Below, piece after piece: positions 11,411-21,302 of a stretch of 64,000 bases of DNA. Both the position numbers and the translations under genes were made by a program. A model generated the notes under the pieces. That model was given only the letters and a program-made list of their open reading frames with translations, did no database searches and had not been told where the DNA came from. The DNA lies in the NCBI GenBank assembly GCA_009746045.1, contig RPFO01000448.1, positions 3,684,373 through 3,748,372 on the forward strand, in the 5' to 3' direction. The first letter of the stretch is position 1. Each line of letters starts with the position of its first letter. The DNA is from Mesostigma viride (Eukaryota > Streptophyta > Mesostigmatophyceae > Mesostigmatales > Mesostigmataceae).

Positions 11411-14400
11411 AGGCCTCAATTGAGGCCTTTTGGCTCAATTGAGGCCTTTTTCACCAAGGTCACATGGGGACGGTAATTTTGGCGGGAAGGACCGGTCCTA
11501 TGGGTCGTCCGGCCCCAGTGGCGCGAATCTGGTATATGTGCTGAGCGTCCTGACCCGTTGGGGTCGACAGGGGTCGACGGTTACTGAAAGATATGTGAGG
11601 TGGAAAAGTATCGGGGTTCTTTGAACGGAGTTTCTTCTATACGTGAATGCGGGAACAAGAGGCCGCTGGATGAGCGGCTTATAGGTCGCAGTGTTTACTC
11701 GTAGCTGTTTGGCTAGAGCTTTTGTGATTAGTAGATGCAATATAGTGCATGGTTGAAAAATGAATTAAATAAAATGTGCGTTCCGCGCTTGGGTTGATTA
11801 TACCCGGGCGGAACGGGGCGTGAGGTGCAGTGCCCCTGAAAAGAACAACCTACGCATTATTTAATACTAGCCGTGCAGATTCGGGATATTCTACCCCCGG
11901 TCTGTACGGTTAGCGTCTTACTAGCATCCACTAAACATAAGGGTTTAATGACGTCAGTTAGCTAGGGATAAGGGAGGTTTTGCGACTAAAAGCCGCTCTG
12001 GCTGGTTTTGTCGGCCTCTTTCTTTGCTCGTTGTCGTTGCGGCGGCAGCCGCAGCTATGGGTGCTGCGGAGCAAAATCCCAAAAGCACTGGTTGCACTGG
12101 CCACTTGGCCAGTGGTGAGACTTCCAGTTGTTAACCGGCCAGGCGTAGTTCCTCGCCCGGTTAACTAAAAGAAAAGAAAAAGATTACCTCCGGTCCGCAC
12201 CTTTTCCCCAGCTTGGGGTCTTTGGTGGGCCGGATGCCGTGACAGGTGCTCAACTGTCGCTTGGTCGGCCCAGTGCGCGAGCTGGTGCTCCGTACCTGGG
12301 GATGCTTGCACCCCGGGTTGGAGCCGGATGGCTGGCACTGGCGACCCGTGTCTCGGTTCGCGGCCTGCGGCTTTTTCTTCGGAAATTGCTGCTGGCCAGC
12401 AAACTTTGCAATTGCCTTCCGCCGAGGGGGGGGTGGTTGGGGCTGGGGACGGCGATGGGAAAAGCGTCTAAGCTAGAAATTTTTTCCCCACGCATAGAAA
12501 CCTCGGGGGGGAATGCGGTCTTGGCTGAACGGACTCTCGTTCAGCCAGGTGCCTGGGGCTGTGGCCTCGGGCATCCGGGCTGGCGGGGCCTGGGCTAGGT
12601 CCACGTTTTTTCTCGAAGCACCCCGGGTCTATGGGGAGACGGCCATAGCGGTACCGACTCGGGGCCCCGAGAGGGGTCATGATAGGCTGGCCGTGCGCAA
12701 TCGCAGTGCAAATGCGCTGGGCCTTTTTGGGCCTGGCCATGCATCCACAGCCGCCGGGCACACGCCTCCCGATGTGGGGGGGCTCCCGTTTTGCGGCAGG
12801 GCGGTCACTTGTGACAACGAGCAAGGTGGAGTGCGGCTTCAAGGGAAAGCCAGGGCGGGGGTGATTGGGCAACGTACTTCATGAAGGGCCTTGAACGGCG
12901 TGCCTCCGGGCATGTCAATTAGTGTCACATGTATGCTTCCACTTATTGTTTTAATGAAGATGCTGGTTTTTGTGGGAGCTACGTGGGACATGAATCGGGG
13001 TTCTTTGAACGGAGTTTCTTCTATACGTGAATGCGGGAACAAGAGGCCGCTGGATGAGCGGCTTATAGGTCGCAGTGTTTACTCGTAGCTGTTTGGCTAG
13101 AGCTTTTGTGATTAGTAGATGCAATATAGTGCATGGTTGAAAAATGAATTAAATAAAATGTGCGTTCCGCGCTTGGGTTGATTATACCCGGGCGGAACGG
13201 GGCGTGAGGTGCAGTGCCCCTGAAAAGAACAACCTACGCATTATTTAATACTAGCCGTGCAGATTCGGGATATTCTACCCCCGGTCTGTACGGTTAGCGT
13301 CTTACTAGCATCCACTAAACATAAGGGTTTAATGACGTCAGTTAGCTAGGGATAAGGGAGGTTTTGCGACTAAAAGCCGCTCTGGCTGGTTTTGTCGGCC
13401 TCTTTCTTTGCTCCCCACCCACCCACCCTTGTCTTGGTTGCCTCTAGGGCAACGTACTTCATGAAGGGCCTTGAACGGCGTGCCTCCGGGCATGTCAATT
13501 AGTGTCACATGTATGCTTCCACTTATTGTTTTAATGAAGATGCTGGTTTTTGTGGGAGCTACGTGGGACATGAACCTATTTTGGCCACTTTCGTGCAACC
13601 GGACGACGAATTTTCACGAATGCACGACCATGGCGGCCTCGAGTAAAATAGACTGTATGGCCACGTTCGTGCATCATTTCGACCAGTAAGGAGCTCGTTG
13701 GGTAGATAATTTATCCGTGAAGCTAGCCCGATCGCTAAATGGGTCAGAAGTCAATTTCTAAATTCGTGGGGTCGTTATTTGTGTGCTGAATGCCAGGTTA
13801 GTGAAATTCAGCTGGGGCGTAATTGGCGTTGATAGTGCGCCTGCCAGCAGGCCGGTGCTTCGATATGCTGGGAAGAGACTAGCGGAACGGCGGGGGGGGA
13901 TGTTGGGGCAGCCGTGACTAAAGGGGCACTGGCTATTTTCGAGCCTTTTGGCGTGGATCCGTATGTAGAGGAAGGGGTGTTTTTAGCTAGGAAAAACTGG
14001 GATGCGGACAATAAACGCGCGCGCGCCCCCAGCTATGGGAGCGCCATTATGCGAACAGCGCTGGTGAGGCCGCTGCAGCCGCTTTCATACGTCAATGGAC
14101 GACGCATGGAGCGTCTGTCCGGCCAGATTTGCGGGCTGCATAGCTTCCGGACAACTTGAAAACGCCGATCGAGCTTGAACAGCTTTTCTAATGCAGCCAC
14201 GTTCAGCGCGCCAGCGCATATGCGTGCCTAGTGATCCCGGGTGTGAGGGGTGTGAAAGGTAAGTGCGTCCTGGCATGGTAGTAAGGTAATGGCATCGATT
14301 TGCTTGTGATATCGTCAGTTTTTAGCTGCCTATCGGCGCCTAGTGCCAATGTGACGTAAGGCAGGTTACAGTACTTCGTGCAGTGCTCTGCGGCTGGCCC

Positions 14401-15144
14401 CCGCCTTATAGACGTGTTTGCTTTCCATAAGAAGCATGGCAGTTCCTGCCATGCTGGCCATGTCTCAGGCAACCCTTGCAAAGCCCGAAATCAAGCTAAG
14501 AGGTCTAGTAGGCTGTGCAAATTATGTTGTCCAGTTATGCTTGTATATCTTGCCATGTGCTGTTCATCTGCTGCCGCGGCAGCAAACCCCTGTCATAATA
14601 TACCGTAACAACCTAGATATTGGGGCTATGTGAGTGAAGCTACGCGCTTGGAAGGTCACACCTATCATTATAATGCATGATCCTTGTGCGTGTTTGTAAT
14701 AGAGGCTTTGGATTCCTCATGGTTACGTGCAATACCCATGGCAGGCTATTGCTGCCTGCAGTGCTGCGCGACAGCCCCGGCCGTCCAAGTGTGTGTGAGG
14801 GGTCCCTTGGGGAGCATGCCATGTCATGCCATGCTTACCATGTCGTGGGGGAACCTCGTAAGGTCCAAAAGACACGTTACATGCAGATGGAAGTGAGTAC
14901 TGACGCCTTTTGGTCGCTTGTATCTATGGTCATGTTGTGTTGATGGTGCCGTCGCAGCGACAACCTGTTTTATTAAATTATCATAATTAAATATGTATTA
15001 GGGCTATATGACTGATGTTAAGTGCTGGGAACCCCAAAACAATCATAACAATGCATGGCCTTCACTCATATTTGGAATAAAGTTTGTTGGCTCATTGTAA
15101 TTACATGAAACACCCAATTTATGAAAAGGCCTCAATTGAGGCCT
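11411..15144. mobile_element. Possible DNA element with palindromic ends AGGCCTCAATTGAGGCCT
   Basis: The 18-bp palindrome AGGCCTCAATTGAGGCCT occurs at 11411-11428 (with a second partial copy to about 11451) and again at 15127-15144. The TTTT following on both sides would make an inverted terminal repeat of about 22 bp. The complete split-repeat element 2 lies inside. No transposase and no clear target duplication are visible, so the boundary claim rests only on the paired palindromes. Confidence 0.35.
11611..13574 (+). mobile_element. Split-direct-repeat (TOC1/PAT-like) non-autonomous element 2, complete
   Basis: A1 11611-12029 and A2 12995-13413 are both 419 bp and appear identical. B1 12867-12994 and B2 13447-13574 are both 128 bp. 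B1 abuts A2 (ACATGAATCGGGG). The internal part is 12030-12866 (837 bp) without recombinase, RT or RNase H motifs. A2 and B2 are separated by a 33-bp spacer 13414-13446, starting CCCACCCACCCACCC. The A segment starts TCGGGGTTCTTTGAACGG, clearly related to element 1 (TCGGTGTTCTCTGAACG). Flanks (AAAAGTA left, CCTATTTT right) show no target duplication. The near-identity of the repeats suggests a recent insertion. Confidence 0.87.
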
Positions 15145-15290
15145 TTTTCCAGGTAGATATTGCGTAATAGATTCAGAAAATTAGATCAGCATGTGCGTCT
15201 TAGAAAGACGAAGCGATATTAGTGATATTCACGGCTAAATTCGGTGCTCAAATGTTAAAGTTATGAGCTCCGCCGTCAGCTGAGCCATGG
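13575..15290. other. No gene recognised
   Basis: About 1.7 kb. Short frames only, none with recognisable motifs. The AGGCCTCAATTGAGGCCT palindrome lies at 15127-15144. Confidence 0.5.
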
Positions 15291-15394
15291 CTACCTCGTG
15301 GCTCGTGGCTCGTGGTGATCGTGGCTACCTACCGGGCAGGCCATGCCACGGACTAACTATTGACGGGGCGGGATGGCATCGGAACCCGGCGCCG

Positions 15395-15830
15395 GAAGAC
15401 CTTCCCACGCGGCCGGTACCATCGATCCTAATATACTATATCCTAACGCTAATCTATCTAGTCTAGAAAAATCCTAACTACCCTACTCATCAAAACGCCT
15501 CAGGTCCTCTTGGGGGGAGGTGGCTTGCCCACGGCAGCTGGGTCGGGCGTGTGAGCCTTGACAATCTTCTGCCACCGCGTCTTGTTCTGCATGGCAGTCC
15601 AAAGAAGGGAGAGAGAGTGGATGCGGTATTGAAACTGGGCTGGGACCAGTAGGTCATCCAGCAACATCTGGACATAGTTTGTGACATGTTTCCCTACCCT
15701 TTTGGGAATGCCCTTGGGGCCAGGCCAGGTCAGAATGTGCCGCCCTGGCTGGCCAAGCCGCTGGGGGCCTGCCAGACCAAGGGCGGTGTCGACCTGGCTG
15801 GTGCGAGCAAGGTGTCCTACTATGGATGAT
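15395..15830 (-). pseudogene. Diverged LINE ORF2 C-terminal fragment with 3' UTR
   Basis: On the minus strand the segment reads VGHLARTSQVDTALG...GRHILTWPGPKGI, parallel to VGHLARTNQVDT...GRHLLTWAGPSDV in the two LINE copies at 53.4 and 60.1 kb. The low-coordinate part (CTAATCTATCTAGTCTAG at about 15450) resembles their 3' UTR (CTAATCTATCTAC). GHLARM..R..., downstream of RT, is typical of non-LTR retrotransposon ORF2 ends. This copy is older or from a sister family and is cut at about 15830. Confidence 0.6.
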
Positions 15831-16820
15831 GCTGATGATCATTTTTAGTCGTTACAATTGGGTGCGAACAGTTAGTGATGTACAGCTCCTTGCTGCACCC
15901 CTTTGACGCGCGCTTGAGGCATTCATGATTAATGAGCCTTTCACCTATTCTTTAACATGGTCTTGTGTCTTATATGCTGGCCTATGTCAGGTTCCACGCT
16001 GGGCCAGTGGCTGGCCTCAACGACGCCGCCGGCGCCGCCAGCGTGCCATGCAGCCCCTGTCAGCCCGCAGCCCGGCTGGCCGCGTGTGGGCTGAGGCCAT
16101 GCAATGTCCGCACGACCCGCACGTACGCTGGCAGCTGGCACCCAGCTGACAGGGCCTCGTAGGAGGCAGTATCTGCGCACCCAGAGGCGCGATCCGTAGT
16201 TTGGCATACAGCCAGGTAGCCTAATTGACAGTTAGCTACACCCTTGGCTAGTCATGCGCAATATCAAGGAGACAACCAGCGCAGGCCAGAAATCGGGAGA
16301 ATCCGGACCATGGTAGGTCGAGCCTGCCGTTATCTTGTCCGCGTGTTCGAGTCGTTCAGGATGATGAAGATGAATGGTGATGGAAATGTGTATCCTTGTG
16401 CATTGAAATTATGGCTGGCTTACGTGTAGAGCGACTAGATGACCTAGACGGTGGGGCCGGAAACAGCATGCTTGATCAGGGCGTGTGTTTCGAGCCTAAC
16501 TGGCCGGGAGTGTCTAGTGGTGAGCACCCGCCATTGCTGCGATCGCTCTCCCACCATTTACGAGGAAATACCTGCAAATGGAAAACCACTGAAAAGGTCT
16601 AGCTAGTCAGTCATCACGTTAGCCATGGCTTGATTCCAAACATCCAAGAACTGCACACGGTGCAAAGGCAAAAAGCCGGAGGACAGCAGTTTCAAATGTG
16701 CGGCGGGAACCAAAAGCCCGCGTATGCCAGAAAACATCGTGTTGCTGCAGCGACGCGACGATGTGGACAACGAATCCAGTGCCAAGCTCGGAACGGCCGC
16801 AAAGGAGATCTGGCATCACA
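15831..16820. other. No gene recognised
   Basis: About 1 kb with no supported gene. A GC-rich stretch at about 16020-16170 contains short inverted repeats (CTGTCAGC / GCTGACAG). Nothing else stands out. Confidence 0.45.
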
Positions 16821-16824
16821 GGGT

Positions 16825-19138
16825 TCAGATGTGCGGAGATACTATGCGATCATGCAGCCGGTCCACGACCTGTTTGTAGAGCTTGTGCCAAGGGGCAGCA
16901 CCGAACAGATGTGGGTGACGTTGCAAAAAACACCGGACTTGACGGAGCATACAGTACTGTAATGTCACGGAGCATACTGTAATGTCTCGGGCATAGTCTT
17001 TGACCAATAAACGATGCAAGAGTTCAACAAGAGTCGTGATGAAATCGACACGATAAGAACAAAGACGTGAAAAACGATGTAACTGAGAAAGAACAACACC
17101 ATATTTTGCTGTGTGGGAAAGGAGACTGTGAATATCGGGGTAACGAATAAAAAGAATTTGCTGGTATTTAGGATCCTTGCGCTTATCATAGACAGCCGTA
17201 CGCCAGCCCTTCTTGTTATGGGTAATGTTAAGATCGAGGTAATTGCAATGAGTATCCTCCGACGTGAGCTTTAATGTGAGGGACGCTTGCATGCGGGTAG
17301 ATGCCAGGCAGACCAGCGGTGATATACAAATGGGTTGCGAAATCAGGGTAATGTCGAAAGCAATGACATCATCAATGTATCGACATGTGTGGATAAAACG
17401 CCTGATGAGAACATCATCGTTTGAGGCAATGAGATTCTCCATGTATGCAAGCTCATAAGTGTATATAGATAGAGGTTTGCAAGTCGAGCCCGGCACATGC
17501 AGTTAGTGCCCATAGGGATGCCGATAGCTTGTTGGTATACATTGCCCGCAAAACAAATGAAGGTGTTATCAACAAGATAAGAGATCCAATGAACAAGGTC
17601 AGCCTTCGTGATAGTATAATTATAAGCATCCCGCACGATAGCACCTGCCGCAATCCCTGAGAGCCACGTTGCCGTGGGCTTGGTCTGAGAAACACGCACG
17701 TGCAGGTGGTTGCGCCCGTGAGGCCTACGTGCATACAGACGAGTAAGGAGGCTATCTAAACGAGCTTTCAAATCGTGCAAATCAGTGTGGTATATAGAGT
17801 GGTGAAATCATAGGTGGCTATGGGCATAGGTATACGCTTCTCTGCTGCTGTCTTAGAACGGCTAAGGGCGGCAAGGCATAGGCGTACTTGGGCTGAGTCT
17901 ATGACGATCCAACTACCAGCGCATTTATACCCGGCATTCGACAGCACCGCCACCCATCATGCATTGGCTTCGGGGAGAAGAGCATTCAAAGCATATGGCA
18001 GACGAGTTTCGAGAGAGGCATCAGTGGGGCTGAATGCGACGCAGCAATGGTGCGCAAAGCAACAGGAGTTTTGTGCAGCTTAAGAGTGAGATACAGATAT
18101 GGGAACGTAGTGGTGGTGGCGGCGCGTCGCTGCCGCTTAAGGAATGCCCGAGCAACAATGTTTTGGCTGTGCAGAAAAGCACGATGAGCAGCATTGATAC
18201 TGGCGGTGGACTGCATGTGCACGCTGAACATAGGTAGGGCGCTGGTTGTCTCCTTGATAGGTAGGGCTGGACGCCAACTCGTGTTGCAAAGTAGCCGGCA
18301 AGGTAGTGCTTCTTGCATATGAAAGCAAAGTTGTTGGCACTCTTGTCATGCAACACACGTGATAATAAAGTCCTGCTTGAAGTGGTCAAGAAGTGCTTTA
18401 TCTGTGGTGTTGAGCCAGGTGGTGCGGTGGACCTGCCGGAGACGGTAATCAAGCCTGGTGAGACGTGCATTGCATTCGTGAAGGAAGAGCGAAACCACGG
18501 TTCCATGGCAAGGGGAGCAAGCTATATAGGTCCGTGCACATGGCATTGCAGAATTTGCGCAGTGATGTTGAGAGCATTGCATTCACCTCAGACTTTGGTA
18601 CACGTGCGCTGGACCCACGGCCGAAACTTGGTGCCTTTGGAAAAAAGGTCTACAAGCGTGTGGCTCGCGGCAGGATGCTGAGGTCAGCGGTCATGACGTG
18701 CTGTGAGGTGGGATCAAGGTACTTGAAATACCGTTGTTGTTGGCAGGCCGGGCAGGGCCCTGCCAAGATGGTGGCCAGCTCGGTGGGCGTTGTATCGCGG
18801 CTGACCTTCCCGTTGCTGAAAACCATTTGTCCCAAGGTGGGAGAGTAATGCCAGGCGGCAATGGGAGTGCCGAAAGTGTTGCGCACCACGAGCGGCATCG
18901 CAGCCTGCACTTGCGGCAAATGCAGAATGTGTGGCAAACACAGCTCATCCATCGCAGCATGAATGAAAGGTGAGATCAGTAAACGGCGCAGACGCAGTGC
19001 ATCTGCATTCCCATTGACACGGTGCCAAATGATACGTGAGAGAAGGCCTCGCAGGCTAGTGGCATGGGAGCGGGGGACTTGCAGATCAGCTGGGGAGCAC
19101 GACCCGACGGCAATGTGTAAGCTGGTAAGCTTCTTCAA
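16825..19138 (-). pseudogene. Reverse transcriptase pseudogene, Penelope-like or unclassified (GIPMGTN/YIDD family)
   Basis: Reading right to left, the frames carry in order: CPACQQ and HVMTADLSI (N-terminal region, about 18.7 kb), DKSANNFAFICKKHYL (about 18.35 kb), LTLKLHKTPVALRTI (RT fingers, about 18.05 kb), YDFTTLYTTL (RT motif A, about 17.8 kb), DNTFICFAGNVYQQAIGIPM and MGTN (motif B, about 17.52 kb), CRYIDDVIAF (motif C catalytic YIDD, about 17.38 kb) and KYGVVLSQLHRFSRLCS (thumb, about 17.08 kb), stopping at 16825. At least four frame changes separate the blocks, and one sits inside motif B (MGTNCMCRARLANLYLY). This motif set is shared with Penelope-like RTs, including the Naiad/Chlamys branch of algae and invertebrates. 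No GIY-YIG nuclease was recognised, so the assignment stays open. Confidence 0.7.
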
Positions 19139-19222
19139 GCTGCAGGCTTCGAGATAGGATGCATGAAAGTTGCCGCGTTGGATAAGCCGAGACGTGACAG
19201 TGACGTAAGCAGCAATATATAT

Positions 19223-19982
19223 TCATTGAGAATGATAGATTACGGAGGTGAGATAGGCATGCAACATAAGGAAAAACCCGATAACTGGGAGAATAACCCT
19301 GAAGAAATTAATAGTAATCTGACACAGACATCCAAGGATCACGCCAGCGGCACAAGGTACAACTAACTAGACATCACAAAACTACACGCAGCAACAGCGC
19401 TGCCGGCCCACCATGCAGGCCTGGAAGGGATCTAGACCGCATGGGTCGCGACAAAGTCGGCCCGGGTGCGGCGGAATAACACATCAGCCACGGTGCGAGT
19501 GAGGGCGAGTGACAGGCGCTGCCGCCAATACGAGGACCACGTGCGGGCCGACCACGGGGCGGTCTGACCCTCGAGGTCGAGGCGGTCTTCACGGCGCTGG
19601 CAGCACTCGTGGAAAAACTCCGCTGTCTTGGGGCCCATGGCCCCGAACTCCTCAAGGACAAAGGGGATGACCCGGTGGGGCCCCACATTGCCGTAGGAGG
19701 CAAACTTGTCGCGCTCAGCCACAGTGGCAGCAGCGCCGGCATCCACAGCCGCCCGGAGGATGTGGCGACTGGAAAGCGGCCGAGCCACGGAGACATCGAT
19801 GAGCAGGTGGCAACCCTGCCCGTCGTAGTCAAGCACGGTAATGTCGGGGCGGTGGTTGGGTGAGTAGAGGGCGGCCCCATCCGCGTCCTCGCACTTGATG
19901 GTGGAGTGGGGAAAGAACGACCGAACCATGGCACACACCACCCGGAGGAGAGCGGTATGGAGATAGAGGAACCAGTTCTGGC
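19223..19982 (-). mobile_element. 5'-truncated LINE with endonuclease-like C-terminus, copy A (760 bp)
   Basis: The copy is flanked by the 14-bp direct repeat GCAGCAATATATAT (19209-19222 and 19983-19996). On the minus strand it encodes about 180 residues (19432-19982) containing RPDITVLDYDGQGCHLLIDV, a PD...D-x-V arrangement like the restriction-like endonuclease of R2-type LINEs, then ARPLSSRHIL and FVLEEFGAMGP. The stop at 19432 is followed by a 3' UTR of 209 bp. Its last 58 bases (19223-19280) are identical to the tiny insertion at 50816-50873, which fixes the element's 3' terminus. Family placement is inferred from domain position and 14-bp target duplication. Confidence 0.75.
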
Positions 19983-20001
19983 GCAGCAATATATATACCG
20001 C

Positions 20002-20522
20002 TTATCTGCTTATCTGCTTATTGACGTTTCGGTGGCGCGGCCCTTGGCTCTTAGCCACGTGGCTGGGGCCTCCCTCACGGCAGGTTACACGGCGGACCGG
20101 GCGGAGCGGGCCAAGCTCCTGGCCTACGGCGACGTCGGGCACCATCGTGTGGTGCCCTTTGTCCTGGAGGAGTTTGGGGCCATGGGGCCCCTGACCTCCG
20201 CCTTCTTCAAGGAGTGTTGCCGGCTCCGGGAGGACCGGCTGGACCTGGAGGGCCAGCGGGCCCCATGGTCGGCGCGGACCTGGACGTCATATTGGCGTCA
20301 GCGCCTGTCGGTGGCGCTGACTCGGGCCATGGCTGACATCATGCTCCGCCGTACGCGGGCTGATTTTGCGGTGCAGCAGGGCTATTAGGTTCCTCCCGTT
20401 AGGCGTTTCCATTGGTCTTATCGTAGTATAGAGCTTTGACATGGCTCTGTATATAGGTTTATAGCTGGGCGTTTGCTTTGGTTTGAGTGATTTCACTCTG
20501 CTGTAAGTAATTATATTTTTAA
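20002..20522 (+). mobile_element. 5'-truncated LINE with endonuclease-like C-terminus, copy B
   Basis: This copy has the opposite orientation to copy A and shares its protein: LIDVSVARPL, VVPFVLEEFGAMGP, REDRLDLEGQ, APWSARTWTSYWRQRLS, ending ...DFAVQQGY with a stop at 20388. The flanks AATATATATACCGC (19988-20001) and AATATATATATACCGC (20521-20536) form a 13-14-bp target duplication that overlaps the duplication of copy A. The 3' UTR differs from copy A, so this is a sister subfamily. Confidence 0.7.
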
Positions 20523-20572
20523 TATATATATACCGCGCGCGCTAGTGCCATTTTGGCCCCTTGTGGCATGTT

Positions 20573-20797
20573 AATTAATTAATTAATTAGACTCGTGCTC
20601 CCGTTGGGGAGTCACGGAGCATTAACCCCGATGGATGGATGGATGGGTGCAAACATTCCTACCGGTCTAATCTATCTACCTTGGCTACGTACTACATCTA
20701 TCTAACAACATTCTAACTACAACATCTATCTAGGCAGCCGCACGCTGCCCTGGGGGGAGCTATCTAGCGTGCCTCCCGCGGGTGCTTCCCCACTGGG
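20573..20797 (-). mobile_element. LINE copy 2, 3' end and 3' UTR (left piece of a split copy)
   Basis: This piece begins with the (TTAA)n-type 3' tail at 20573-20590 and continues as the LINE 3' UTR (GACTCGTGCTCCCGTTGGGG...), closely matching 53100-53330. It stops at a run of eight G where the LTR element entered. The rest of the same copy is at 59989-60295 and 61826-62042. Outer flanks TGTGGCATGTT (20562-20572 and 62043-62053) are its 11-bp target duplication. Confidence 0.85.
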
Positions 20798-20802
20798 GGG
20801 GG

Positions 20803-21283
20803 AGTTAGTCTCCATGCTTTGCTGTAGACTAAGTCTCAAAGGCATTGTGAATACAACGTATGAATAATCCTTGTAAACCTACGTTGGTATGTGAATATAA
20901 ATACCACGTGGGCTATGCAGATAGGAATGCTAGTCGAGTCGCATACGTTTCCCTAGATAGGTACTTTGGGTACTGGGGTACGTGACAGATGTCAGTACCC
21001 AGTATACGTAGTGTCCTGTCATTGGACGGTACTAGAGTATCCTAGATAGGGACCGTACTGCAGCGTGCATTGATCTGTGATCACACGATGCAGTGACTAG
21101 ACTGCTACCTGTCATCGTGCGGCCTCGGGCCAACGGTCTGCACCCAACGGTCACTGGCGGCGCAGCCAGTGAGAGGAACGTTGATAAAGGGTAAACCTAT
21201 TTTCTAATGAACCAAGCAATTCATTGCTCTCAGCACTCTGTGTTCTCAAGCATTGTACCAAGTCGGTCGTTCGTATTCTAACT
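20803..21283 (+). repeat. 5' LTR
   Basis: 481 bp, starting AGTTAGTCTCC and ending TTCTAACT. The terminal six bases form an inverted repeat (AGTTAG/CTAACT) rather than the usual TG...CA. TATAAATACC at about 20898 is a plausible TATA element. A primer-binding site could not be recognised in the following TGAATTTTATCTGC. Confidence 0.88.
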
Positions 21284-21302
21284 TGAATTTTATCTGCTAC
21301 CA

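Noticed and set aside
12239-12884. Frames of about 120 codons in the internal part of split-repeat element 2
   Set aside because: They are G/C-biased frames on both strands with no RT, RNase H or tyrosine recombinase motif.
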